A DNA stretch of 64,000 bases, from contig JADLSH010000110.1 in NCBI GenBank assembly GCA_016169945.1, forward strand, positions 744,001 to 808,000, in the 5' to 3' direction. The DNA comes from Trachythela sp. YZ-2020. Its lineage: Eukaryota; Cnidaria; Anthozoa; Malacalcyonacea; Clavulariidae. The notes beneath the pieces are model-generated. The model saw only the letters and a program-made list of their open reading frames with translations. It made no database searches and was not told where the DNA came from. Shown piece by piece: positions 11,091 to 21,849 of this stretch (position 1 is the stretch's first letter; each line of letters opens with the position of its first letter). A program made the position numbers and the translations under genes.

Positions 11091-11466
11091 ACACAACTAA
11101 TAAAATCAAACCAAGGGATAAACCTAAGAGAGTAGATGACCAGAATACGGAGTTATTGACTTTGTTTGTTGTATCAGGTGATATTGGAATAACTGGTGGT
11201 TCTAACACTGTAACACTGACAGTTGATAACCTTTCCCCTCATCATCATAAGTTAAATAGTTTCTCGAATCTAACCCCCTCAACCAATACAACAGAAGTGG
11301 CTACTAAAAATGATAATTATGGAGTATAATGTTGGGAGTGCAGAAGGTGGCGAAAAGAGAATTACAACAAATAATGCAGGACTTGGTTTACCTATCTATA
11401 TTCTCCCACTATATTATACATTGGCTTTTATTATGCATATAGGGTGAAATATAGATAAATATATAG

Positions 11467-11949
11467 ATGTTAGAAAAAAAGAGTATCATAGATTTTAACC
11501 ACATTAGTAAAGATTTGTCAGATGAGGAAGTAGTTAAGTTAAAAAGATGGTATCTATATTACCATAATCTATACACGTGTTATAAATGGAAGTTCAAAAG
11601 ACTGAAAAGGATTAAATTATTATTAATTATGTCATCTATCGTTTTGACTGTTGTTGGTGGTGGATTAGCCCCTATAAGCATAGCTACTCTACCGGTAACA
11701 GGTGTTGGTGTCGTTATTCAAGGTTATATGACTCAATCAAAGTTAAACGATAAAGTCCAGCAATGTAAGTTTGCTTATACAAGTTACGATAAAATATTAA
11801 TACAATTACGGTCGTACTTACGAGGATTACAATACGATGAAGTTATATTATTAAGCGATCTAAAGGTGTTAGATGATATTGTTACTGATTTATGTCCTCC
11901 TATAAATGGTATGTTAAAAAGGTATAGTAAAATATATGGTAATTTATAA
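11467..11949 (+). CDS. SLATT-like two-TM membrane protein
   Basis: An intact 160-codon frame. An N-terminal amphipathic region with repeated aromatic residues (RWYLYYHNLYTCYKWKFK, about 27-44) leads into two adjacent hydrophobic segments at about 49-64 and 70-86, separated by a short Pro/Ile turn. A C-terminal helical domain follows with CKFAYTSYDKILIQLRSYLRG (about 100-120, given here in part). This architecture matches SLATT proteins, the two-TM predicted pore-forming effectors of prokaryotic conflict systems, by layout only; no motif is strictly diagnostic. In this element it is one of several small membrane proteins. Confidence 0.5.
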   Translation: MLEKKSIIDFNHISKDLSDEEVVKLKRWYLYYHNLYTCYKWKFKRLKRIKLLLIMSSIVLTVVGGGLAPISIATLPVTGVGVVIQGYMTQSKLNDKVQQCKFAYTSYDKILIQLRSYLRGLQYDEVILLSDLKVLDDIVTDLCPPINGMLKRYSKIYGNL

Positions 11950-12117
11950 AATTTTAGATAAAATAGGGAGATTGTTTAAAAGAGTCAGAGACATTGTTAG
12001 ATGTTTCAAAAGAGCGACTGATGAAATAGATAGTGTGCTAGGGGATATAGAAGATCTAAAATGGTTTGAAGACCCAACATACGTTATAACTGATAGGAGG
12101 AACAGTATCTAACTCTA

Positions 12118-12282
12118 AGACGATCTCACAGATAACTATCATACGATCTCACAGATAATTATTCGACGATCTCACAGATAACTATCATACGATCTCACAG
12201 ATAACTATCAGACGATCTCACAGATAGCTATCAGACGATCTCACGGATAACTATCAGACGATCTCACAGATAACTCATAGAT
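12118..12282. repeat. about 23-bp tandem repeat, seven units
   Basis: Seven imperfect units of roughly gacgatctcacagataacta plus a variable tca/ttc/cat junction lie head to tail. Units differ at a few positions (for example cggataac and agatagct). The array sits between the SLATT-like gene and the next small genes of the Maverick-like cassette. Confidence 0.88.
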
Positions 12283-12312
12283 AACCCTAAACATTATATG
12301 CAGTATAATATA

Positions 12313-12589
12313 GCTGAGTGAACAAAAGGCTAAAATAACAACGATCGAAAAGGATAAGGATCCTAGACGAGTAGAAGCTGGAAAGAGACTAGCTGCAAAG
12401 GAAAAGAAGATGCGGAATAGGATTAAGAATGAGTAAGATAGTAAAATTGAAAATGAGGAAGATAGTAACTGGAATATCAATTATGCATTAGTATTTGGTG
12501 GCGTCTTTGGTTGCAATTATTGGAACATACTATAAATACAAAGAGAGTAAAATAGAGACTAAGTTATTATTAGAAAGAAATAAAGGATG
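12313..12589 (+). pseudogene. small basic single-TM Maverick protein
   Basis: One frame encodes KDKDPRRVEAGKRLAAKEKK, a basic block typical of a small conserved protein I recall from cnidarian Maverick-like elements. It is followed after a stop and frameshift by a hydrophobic segment (ALVFGGVF, then LVAIIGTYYKYKESK in another frame) that would be its membrane anchor. The frame is broken at about 12436 and near 12510. Function unknown. Confidence 0.45.
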
Positions 12590-12696
12590 AGAAAACGGTT
12601 GTCATTGATAAAGAACGAGAACCAACATTTAAGCTAGATAGCCTAGAGTGAATAAAATCTATCCTATTAAATATAAACATAGATAAGAAAGAAGTT

Positions 12697-12891
12697 ATGA
12701 ATGAGGTTTATGATGCAGCTATTGTCACTGTTGGAGTTGTTCGTCCAAAGCTTTTGGAAGAAAGACTTACTGATGCTACAACTTTAAAAGATTCAGCTAA
12801 ACTAGCTGTCGGTGTTGCCGCTAGCACAATTTTAGTGAAATGGGCACAGGATAAGAAGTATTTACCAACAGACCCATTTAAGTCAACATAA
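12697..12891 (+). CDS. small Maverick-associated protein
   Basis: A 64-codon intact frame, MNEVYDAAIVTVGVVRPKLL..., with a weakly hydrophobic middle (LAVGVAASTILVKWA) and an end YLPTDPFKST. I recall similar short proteins next to Maverick-type polymerases in cnidarian genomes, none with an assigned role. It lies 18 bp upstream of the next frame, suggesting co-transcription. Confidence 0.55.
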   Translation: MNEVYDAAIVTVGVVRPKLLEERLTDATTLKDSAKLAVGVAASTILVKWAQDKKYLPTDPFKST

Positions 12892-12909
12892 AACATTTGG
12901 TATTATATA

Positions 12910-13392
12910 ATGGCAACAGCATTAGTAGGTGGAGTCGGACAATCCTTTTTTTCAGCAATAGCCTTCGCCGGAGCTTCTCTATTGTTTAAACACCTTGATA
13001 AAGATGGTTATGAAGATGAAATGAAAAGACACAACAATGCTCTAGAAGGTTTAGCCGCTGCTAAGGAAGCTTTTTATGAAAATGAAGTAAAACAACATGA
13101 TAAGGTTCAAAAATTGAGACGGCAATTAGCTGATGCTAATGATGATATCATAGGGACAAATAAAGTACTTGATCTACTTAGAAAGGTCCAATCTATCCAA
13201 TACAATGGCATACAATTCAGTAAAGAACCTCAGTTGAGTGATTTCTGTAAACCTAGTGATAAAATGAAAGAATATGAGTATATTACGATTGCTATTGTTG
13301 GAATAGGTGGTGGTTATTTGGTTTATAATATGTATAGTATTCTTCTTAGTATGGTTGGTTTAATATGCACCCACCACACTTATATTTTATAA
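12910..13392 (+). CDS. Maverick-associated coiled-coil membrane protein
   Basis: A 160-codon intact frame. It starts with a hydrophobic, glycine-rich segment (ALVGGVGQSFFSAIAFAGAS), continues as a charged coiled coil (about 45-90, including KVQKLRRQLADANDDI), then LSDFCKPSDKMKEYEYI and a C-terminal TM (about 127-150). It ends convergently with, and slightly overlaps, the polymerase on the other strand. The last residues (about ICTHHTYIL) may not be native. Function unknown; a minor virion or membrane protein is possible. Confidence 0.55.
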   Translation: MATALVGGVGQSFFSAIAFAGASLLFKHLDKDGYEDEMKRHNNALEGLAAAKEAFYENEVKQHDKVQKLRRQLADANDDIIGTNKVLDLLRKVQSIQYNGIQFSKEPQLSDFCKPSDKMKEYEYITIAIVGIGGGYLVYNMYSILLSMVGLICTHHTYIL

Positions 13393-15157
13393 TGAGCATA
13401 AGCATAACTATTCACTCCATCATCTAATATATATCGTTTATCATCAAAACAAGATAATGATATCTTATTTATTTCATAACTCCCTAGTTGATGGCCCACA
13501 CTACGAATGGTTCTCATTTTATGACGTATTTGTTTTTCATTAATTAAGACATCTCTATAGTTTTCATGCTTAATGTTCTTTTTGACAACGCCTTTCTTAA
13601 CCCCTTTAGCTGTTTTATCACCACCATCATCTTCTTTAATGTAGCTGTACATTTGAGACCTCAATCCTACGAACTCAGTAATTGGTGTGCCAGCAGCCTC
13701 ATCCTTCATTTTACCTATTACCTTCTTGTTATCTTTAAAGTAGAATGGTGAATCCTCTGGATAGTCACTGTTATTAAACTTGTCTTTGTTAATATGGAAG
13801 TCCTTGTAAACGTCTTCCGTTTGAATCTCATAAGTAAGTGAATCAGTGTCTGCGAATAACAGTCTGGCTTTGACACCAAAGTTCTTCTTAATGTAATTGT
13901 AGTGAACGTCATACATCAGCGTTTGGCCTGTTAAGTATTAGTCTCTCCTTAATTTTACTGACTGCTACTAGATTCTCACTAAATATCTTACTTGATACAA
14001 ATGTTGGTTTGGATGCTAAATTAAGAAATTTATCCTTATTGGTTACTAATCGAATGTTAACCCTCTTTCGGATGTTTTCCATTGTCTTACCGAATACGCT
14101 ATTATATAATTATTCATTAGCTTAAATAAGTCCTGGCCTTTTCGAAGCTATTCTTACAATTGGTTCACTTAGTTCTTTTGAAGTATATGTACTGCTCTAA
14201 CCATGGTGACTGATTATATAATTAAATCTCAAGACTCTATGAACCTTTACCAACTTTAATTAAACCTAAGTTAAGGTATAATTGTAGGTTTCTGCAATGA
14301 ATAACGTACTTGGACTTATCCATTAGATTTGGTATGAGCTTCTTTACTAAACCAGTTGATAGATTAAACTTTTTCTTTATCTTATTGCAATAGTTTGATA
14401 ACATGTCTTCTTTAACAAGTAACTGTTCTGGTGCGAGTGGATAGTCATTATGTAGGCTGTGCAACTCTTCTGGGTACTCTAAGTCAACCTCTAAGATGAG
14501 TCCCTGTTTAGTGGTCTCTTTGTAGTCTGCAAGGTTGGTCTTTTCTATCTCCTTCCCTGTCAACCATCTAAAACCCCAGTTGGTAGGTGTTGACTCATGG
14601 CCCAACCATATAAATTGTTAGCGTCGATATATGTTACATACTTTGAGGGTGCTTTCTTATCATAGTCTTTCATTGGTTATACATGACACACCACCTCTCA
14701 TTCCTTTTTCAATAAATTGAAACATATCAACATCAGTCATAAGATCTAGCTCAACCTAATGACATGGGTCTAATTTATCGTATTCCTTACAGGTCTTCCT
14801 AAAGTTTTCAAATATATCAGTTAATAATAAGGCATTTGATTTGAGGTATAGATCGTGATAGTCATCTATCGTCTTTAGTTGAAATTCGCTCCACACATTG
14901 GTAGCATTCTTGTATGATTCGTCTGATATATGCTCGTCATGTAGTACACTGTAGAAGGCCTCTTTCGATGGTAGTTGTTTGTCTTCAAATTTATTGAAGC
15001 TATCCATATAGTCATATGGGTACACACCCTTCCTAGTCATAAGCTTTAGTCTTTCACTTTGGAAAACCTCTGACGTGTATCTAAAGGCCTCTTTAGGGAG
15101 TGTATCAACTAAACAATCAAGACTGGAACTCGTAAACTGGAAACTGTCGAGGAACAC
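13380..15157 (-). pseudogene. protein-primed-type DNA polymerase B, broken
   Basis: Three surviving blocks on the minus strand: 15157-14756 (exonuclease/linker region with KGVYPYDYMDS and DYHDLYLKSNALLL), 14605-14237 (palm entry with DLEYPEELHSLHNDYPLAPE) and 13916-13380 (LLFADTDSL, carrying the catalytic DTD of motif C, and an IGKMKDE block). A DANNLYGWAMS motif A is visible near 14600-14630. Breaks include a deletion near 14750, stops near 14680, a one-base frameshift near 14578 and decay over 13917-14236. The polymerase would replicate the element from a protein primer. It cannot be functional here. Confidence 0.85.
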
Positions 15158-15207
15158 TATAAGTGTTTACCAAGCTATATATTTTTCCATATTATTTGGG
15201 ATAACGT

Positions 15208-16888
15208 CAGAGGAGGTTGGACAGCTGTCACGTGAATTTCTCGACCAACGAAATCGCGCTATTTTTCCATCGTGTTTGTCAAAATTCTTGGTCGTGTAAT
15301 TTGCATTGCACGCAGAAACACTTGAAAAATACATACTAATATTTTTTAAAATCTATAAAAAGCAAGCGTGGCTTTCATATTATATAAGGACTTGCGATAT
15401 CTGCGAAAACCTTTGAGGTAAGTGTCATTTTCAAACTTATTTTGAGCATCAAAGTTTGTCGTGTCTTCGTTACGTGATGACTCAAGGCCGCGTCTGTTTA
15501 CAACTTTCAAAATAAAATATCTAGAATTCCCATGGTTCAAGATAAATGTATAAACTAAAAATCTGCTGGAGGGGTCCCAGAGGTCCCCCGACAGTTTTCG
15601 AGATATTCGGTATTGAAGTGACCATACTCATTTCAACTTTTGCCAAAATGGCACCTTATTGCGCCTGAAGACATTGCGCCACCAAAGCTTGTTTTTCTCA
15701 ATGAATCTTGAAACTTCTTTAATATAAAGAGCGTTTTAAATTCTTTAGAGTAAGCGTTAAAGTACTTTTGAATGAATTTTAGGAGATTTAGGAGTTATTT
15801 GCGTGTTGTTTAGAGATTTTATATCTGGGCTACTGTCTGGCTCTGTCTGCAATTTTGTTGTCTGACGGCCCACTCGACTCGCAAATATCGAATATTTTGT
15901 CATTGTTATTCAATTTTTTTCCTGGAATGCATCCATGCTATTTCAATAACTATTGATCTACCTATGTGAGCAGTATTTTGTATGGTAAACGTTATTTTGA
16001 TCTTTTATGTAGGCTGTACGTCGTCATATTGTATTAATCCGATGCCATTTCTGTCAACAATCTTTGAAGTTGAACATCTCGAATTTCCACAATTGACGCA
16101 GTGATTGCTCGTATTTTTCTGAAGAAGTGGACTTTACTGTTTAAAATAAGTGCTGAGTTTTAGAAGAAAATTTGTTGTTTCTTTACAGATTTGTATTTTG
16201 GTTTGAATTCTATCATTGTATTGTTAATTTGCCTTCTTGGTGGATATTTGCTTTCTTTAATATTTCTTTATATAGGCTATGTAGAGAATGAGCAGAGATA
16301 TTATTATATTTTATGCATGTGCTATGTATTTTCAATAAAAATGGAACTGTATATTACTATAAAGTTTGTTTTGTCTACATTTCACCAGTAATTTCTGTTG
16401 CAAAAGATCAATCTGGCCAATAAATATTTAGTTAACTGTCTGTACTACACTCCTCACTAGTTGCACTATGTACATTGCAAATACAGACGATCCAGGCAGT
16501 GCCAATGGGTCAGCTTATGAAATCATTTACTTAAGTATATAAAATGCAATACGTGCAACACTGAACAAAGTGTCCACAAATACATATAGAATTTTCAACG
16601 CAACATTTATATTGACCACAAGACCAGTTGATCACATGCAGCCTTTGAGATTTCTGCACAAATAAATCCATTAAACGGACTCAAAGAGCCTTGTTATACA
16701 TCGATACACAAACACTAAACACATCCATAATGATGGCATTGAGTCTCTGTCAATAGCGTCCATTTTCGCAGAATTTGCTATGGCCAGAGATGTTGACTTC
16801 ACGGCAGTCAACGCATAAATGAGGCCGCACGTGGAAACATACGCTCATTACCCATGATGCTTTGCGGCCTGCTGTCCAACCTCCTCTG
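15208..16888. mobile_element. putative TIR element, 1.68 kb
   Basis: The pair CAGAGGAGGTTGGACAGC at 15208 and its reverse complement ending at 16888 bound a segment with no recognisable transposase. A CAGAG start is typical of hAT-type termini, but I found no convincing 8-bp target duplication (gataacgt against agtcagtt), so the class is uncertain. The interior is AT-rich with only short chance frames. Confidence 0.45.
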
Positions 16889-18950
16889 AGTCAGTTTAAA
16901 GACACGATGAACGTACCGAAGATACAACTTGGAAAACCAAACAAAATTAGGCAATAGACAACAAGACGGCGAATTTTGTTCGTTCGCTTTGATTAGCCAA
17001 TCAAAACTTGAGAGAAAATGTTCTTAAAATTGTTATGAAATGTGTGCAAGGTCAAGGAACAAAATATTTAATGTATTCTACAGGAAAAAGTTTACTCAAC
17101 TCACATACTAAACAGTTTCTGCCTCTGCTGTTGTCTTCGCATAAACAAAGATCGTGAAATGCTAGCTAGTGAATAAAAACACCACATGTACTTCACGTAC
17201 TATGAAAATGTACAACAAAAGCATACAAGTCTGACTATATTAATACTAGTGACGGATAGCTATCCACCCTGCTATCCGTGCTTCGTACAACGCATTTTTA
17301 TCCAACGGACAACTATCCATCGGATAGAAGATTTATCCATCGGATAGGACTCATCCACCGGATAACTTATCCACCTTTGATACAACCGGCCCCAGTTTCC
17401 ATATACTTTTAACTTGATTTATGAATATATTTCCAACTGCAGAATCACTGTAAGGATTTGTGTTGTTTACGACAACAGACGGGCGCCAGTTATTGTTGCA
17501 AAAAGTTAATTATATTATACGCAACGAAATTTAGTTCCAAAACGAAAAAATGTCTGAAAATTATAAATTTTATGAATTTGTGTATTCGAATTTTTTTTGT
17601 GAGTCATATAGTAGTATTATAAACCGCGATTTGTTTCCATAACATGAAAATTGGCACTGTAAAGTAAGTTATTAATCAAATTTTTGAGAGTCACGTGATC
17701 AATCTGTCAGGTCACGTGACAAACTTGTAGCTTCGATTTGGGTATATGTTAAGTACATTCATACACTAAATAGTTGTATGGCCATTTACGCAGCCCGAGA
17801 AACTTTACGATTTAGATCAAACTTTTTGATTGCATCACATACCAGGCTGATTACCAAATAAACTATGTATTTCCGATGAAATGGTATTTATAAACTTAAT
17901 GAAAATAAGTCAAATAAGTAGTGCTTACATCTTTGAAGACAGAAGGAAGTTTCCACATATCTGCCTAAGCTACTGGCAATTACGAACATTGCTATATAGG
18001 TATACTATATACTTACGAAGCTACTCAGTTTTGGGATCTATTATAGGCCATATATCAATTATTGTACAAATTGTAAATTCAAATCAGACTTTATAAAGGC
18101 AGCGACTCATCTTCTTATCTAGTTCTTCTCATGGCAATTGTCGAACTTTAAAATTCTTTAACATAATTGCCATTGCTGCTGAACGAGCTGCTGAATTAAG
18201 TTTACCATCAATGACAATGGATATTGGTGAATGTCTCGATCGTCTCTCGTTTAGGTATAATTTGCGTTGTGTATTAGCGTCTCTTCGACAATCGATAACA
18301 GCAAGCGGAGGTTCTTTCAATAATAGTTGTAAACAATGACGGACGATCCACACAGAGGTTTTAAAGGTATATTTACTTACAATTCATACTCTCGTCAAGC
18401 GAGTCAGTGGAAAAACTATATACAAAACAATATAAGAAAAAAGGTGTGTGTAAAGTGCGAGTGTAATTTTATCCATGTGAATTATCTTAACCAATCAAGT
18501 TCGAATACGTTTTGTGATTACTATAAATTGTACATATTAAAGGTGCGTAATTTGATATCTATAAAGTTAGTGCAACTATAATCAAAAGTGCTAAAGTGTT
18601 TGTCGCTATTTCGCGACAGTGAATTATAAAAGACGATTAAACTTAACTACCTTTTTCACCACCACCTTGCCACTGCTCCAAGATGACTCAACTAAAATAA
18701 CCTCCTAATTGCAAGTTGGCTGCTGAAGCAACAAGTCATATTGACTTTTTCAATGTAGCTGTTAGAGTTGCCTGCCAGTTTCTCGGATGACTTTTATCAT
18801 CAAGCCATATACTTCATGGGTGTGCCTTGTCACAGTTAACAGTTAAAAATTTCGTAAAACACAGTATCAATTAACGTTTTTGGTAGAACAGTTAACCCTC
18901 TTAGGGGTGGGGGGATATTAATATAAACATTGCTTCGGTTAAAAGACGCT
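16889..18950. other. no recognisable gene
   Basis: AT-rich DNA with short chance frames only. It contains the degenerate tatccatcggata motif cluster at about 17253-17378 (listed separately). I see no splice-flanked coding block that I can support. Confidence 0.4.
17253..17378. repeat. cluster of tatccaNcggata motifs
   Basis: Five or more half-palindromic units (ggatagctatcc, tatccaacgga, tatccatcggatag twice, tccaccggataacttatcc) occur in about 125 bp, ending in ttgatacaaccggcccc. This is the type of short dispersed repeat seen in cnidarian genomes. No coding or regulatory role is evident. Confidence 0.6.
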
Positions 18951-18962
18951 GGTCCTTATTGT

Positions 18963-19164
18963 TTAAGATCCAACGAGCAGAAGCTACGTGTGGTCCTAAG
19001 AACAACTTGCAAGACTTTTGGAGACCGGGCTTTCTTCAAAGCTGGATCTGTTGTTTGGAACGGTTTACCCTAGCTTAAATACAAGAGAATCATCTAATGT
19101 GTCCTCTTTTAAGAAACGTTTGAAGACTTATTTGTTTAAGAAATCCTTTGACATACCTGTATAG
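18963..19164 (+). pseudogene. LINE C-terminal fragment
   Basis: Reads LRSNEQKLRVVLRTTCKTFG, then DRAFFKAGSVVWNGLP, a stop and frameshift, then FKKRLKTYLFKKSFD and a stop. This is the conserved C-terminus of CR1/L2-type ORF2, as at the end of the LINE at 1.4-4.0 kb. Only the tail of the protein is present, so this is a 5'-truncated insertion. Confidence 0.8.
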
Positions 19165-20229
19165 CTCTTAATAGTTTTAGGATACATTTTTTTAACTTTC
19201 CTGTAATAGATAATTTATGCAATATTGTAATTTTATAATTGCGACCAGCAAGTGAGCAGCAGCGAAGCTTGCTGGGAGCATCCTAATCTGGGATAAAAAC
19301 TTTTTCAGCGGATAAAACGTTTTCAGCAAATTTTTCCGCTGGAAAAAAAATCATTTATACCCATTGCGGGTTCGTTTTACCATATATGGGCGAAAAGCAC
19401 GCGTGCAAGCAACGGTTTGTTCTTTTGATCTTCGAACTTCGATCGAGAGTTTATGTAAATTTGCAGGTGAGTATTTCGATTATTTTTCAGCGTTTTCATC
19501 TTTTAAGGACGGTTTTGTCTTAAGCAAATGTGAAACGTAGTATTTAAGACTAATTCTATTACTTTATTCTTTTATTATTCCTACAAGAAACAAACATTTC
19601 AAAAGCCTAAAGTAAAGTCGCGTGAGGGCTCCACGAGGTATGTACTTGTGATTTGAATATTTGAGCGATTGATCATTGACTCTGTGTCATTGATATTCAT
19701 CTTGATATTATAAATTAACCGTTTGAATTTTCGTTTATAAATTGCCAAACGTGGTAATAAGTTGCCAAACGTGGCTAATACTATTTGTAAATATACCAGT
19801 CGTGGTTTGTCCCAATGTGGACTTTTGTTAATTTAAAAATGAAATAATAAAACTCAACAATTTTAATACTATACTTTTCAGTAATGTATTATTGTTAAAT
19901 ATGAAAAACTAACTTGTTACAATTTATTGGTTTTCAGTTGTTGGTATATTAAGGATCTTGACGTACGACTCATATGACGATATTAACACTCTTTTCTTTA
20001 AACTTGTTTCACCTGCATCTGCAGTATGTATTTACAACCACTGATCTAGTGTTTACAACTGCATGTCATCACGGTAAGATTCGTTTATTTTATAAAACTC
20101 GGCTTTGCGTCGGAATTTTATCGAGAACATTTCCTTGCATATTAATTTTATTCCTTTTTAAATTAAAAGTAGTTGGAGTTTGGTCGCACTGTTAACCCGT
20201 GGTTATGCATAGTTTTATTATTGTAAACT
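19165..20229. other. no recognisable gene
   Basis: Contains a short direct repeat (ttgccaaacgtggtaata and ttgccaaacgtggctaata near 19740-19780). Nothing else here is supportable. Confidence 0.4.
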
Positions 20230-20293
20230 GCGCTGTAGAATATTTATAGTTTTAGCGCAATATAAATATCTTTAAATTAAATTAAAATTAAAC
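20230..20293 (+). mobile_element. LINE 3' end: hairpin and AATTA tail
   Basis: GCGCT (20230-20234) pairs with AGCGC (20254-20258) around an AT loop, followed by taaatat and an (AATTA)-like tail to about 20293. The arrangement matches the 3' end of the LINE at 3944-4016. No coding sequence of this copy is recognisable upstream, so it is an extreme 5' truncation. Confidence 0.6.
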
Positions 20294-20756
20294 AGGGGAG
20301 TAATATGTCCACCATGCATGTTACAATGATGTCAATTTTGTCAAGTGATGATCCATAATTGATAACAAACATATATGAACCAGATTTTCATATTTGATAA
20401 TAATTTGACTTCACTCCGATGAAGAGACGTTGGAAACTTTAATGATAGGGGGGGTCTGCTCCCCCCCAAAAAACAATTTCAGATATATTTTGCTTCAAGA
20501 TAGCATTTCACAAGAATTGCGTGGAAATTATTGACTTATTCTTAGGCTTTATAAGAAAAAAATAACATTATATCCTCATCTATTGACATCGACTCATTCG
20601 ACTGATCCACAGTTAATAAAAACTGCAGTTTACAAGTAAATATTTTAATAAAAATCTAGACTATATTGTAGTGTAAAGGTCCAAAATCAAGTAAATCACA
20701 GAGTAAATTAAGGAAAACTCAACATTTATTGGAACCTTTTTGCAAGTCACAGTTAA

Positions 20757-21432
20757 GATGTCGCCCTACAATTTTTTGAAATGGGGAAAATCTACGATTT
20801 AGATCAAACTTTTTGAATAATTTTTACTTGTTACAAAACAAAAATTGTTTGACTAATATTGAGCAACATTCTAAGAGCTGAAAATTGTTCCCAAAAATGA
20901 CGTCATTACCGTTGCTATGGTAACAATGACGTTTCAATATGGCCGACATTTTGGCTTTTAACGCACTTTACTCTAAAAAACGCCTGGTTACCCCCATTGT
21001 TTATTTCATGAAACGTTTTCCTGTAGAAAAATAGAAATTATCTGAACGAGTTTAAAAAATTCTGTAGAGCCAAAAAATATTTATAACGAAAAATCATGTT
21101 TATTAATTTTTTTTAAATTTGGCTCTACAGAATTTTGTAAACTTGTTCAGATAATCTATTGTACTAGACGAAATTGCTTTATGAAATAAAAAATGGGGGT
21201 AACCAGGCGTTTTTTCGAGTAAAGTGCGTTAAAACTAAAATGTCGGCCATATTGTAACGTCATTGTTACCATAGCAACGGTAATGACGTCATTTATGTGA
21301 ACAATTTCCGACTCTTAGAATGCTGCTCAATACATGTGGGACAATTTTTGCTTTCTAACAAGTAACAGTTCTTCGAAAAAATTTAATTTAAATAATAAAT
21401 TTACCATATTTCAAAAATTGTAGGGAGCCACC
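20757..21432. mobile_element. fold-back element with TTAA target duplication
   Basis: A 676-bp giant hairpin flanked by TTAA at 20753-20756 and 21433-21436. The two arms, about 320 bp each, are reverse complements with scattered mismatches, from ccctacaattttttgaaat on the left to atttcaaaaattgtaggg on the right. They include matching tgacgtcattaccgttgcta / tagcaacggtaatgacgtca and gcctggttacccccat / atgggggtaaccaggc blocks. No coding sequence is present. TTAA duplication is characteristic of piggyBac-type transposition, so this is best read as a non-autonomous piggyBac-like fold-back. Confidence 0.85.
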
Positions 21433-21849
21433 TTAAGTAAGGCACAAAGCAAATATGAAATATTTCAATATATACAGTACAAACAGGAAGCAAGATTGCA
21501 AAATAGGTCATACCGAGTGGAGAGCGCATTGCAGAACGAATAGTAGATATAGATTCGTTGATTTTGTACCCAGGAATAGTTTATTATTCAACAGCCTATT
21601 TGCATTGAAGCTCTTTTGTTTTCCAGTTTCCAAAGGACACGCTTAAGACAATTAAGTTTTTCAATAAGCATCACAAAAATTGGGTAACATGGAATTATGT
21701 TATGTTTCCTGATCTAAGTAGTGAAGCAACTCTTGACCTACTGTAATAATATGTCTGTATAATAGCTTTTTGCTCCTTGTTACTTATAATGTTAACAGTA
21801 TTTATTTATTTATCAAGCTTCGCCAGATTCTTTGTCAGCGACAATTACA

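Larger units (their letters stand above)
8539..15157. mobile_element. Maverick/Polinton-like element remnant
   Basis: A cluster of at least five + strand frames faces a minus-strand, protein-primed-type family B DNA polymerase, the convergent layout typical of Maverick/Polinton and adintovirus-like elements. I find no integrase, packaging ATPase, protease or recognisable capsid gene in the window. No terminal inverted repeat could be matched at the edges. The polymerase and the large + strand frame carry frameshifts and deletions, so this is a dead copy, while some small + strand frames remain open. Boundaries are approximate. Confidence 0.7.

Noticed and set aside
13566..13912. Short frames overlapping the Maverick polymerase in other frames
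   Set aside because: They are shadows of the minus-strand polymerase, which shows clear motifs.
15200..16896. Assignment of the 1.68-kb TIR segment to the hAT superfamily
   Set aside because: The 8 bases outside each end do not match, and no transposase remnant is visible.
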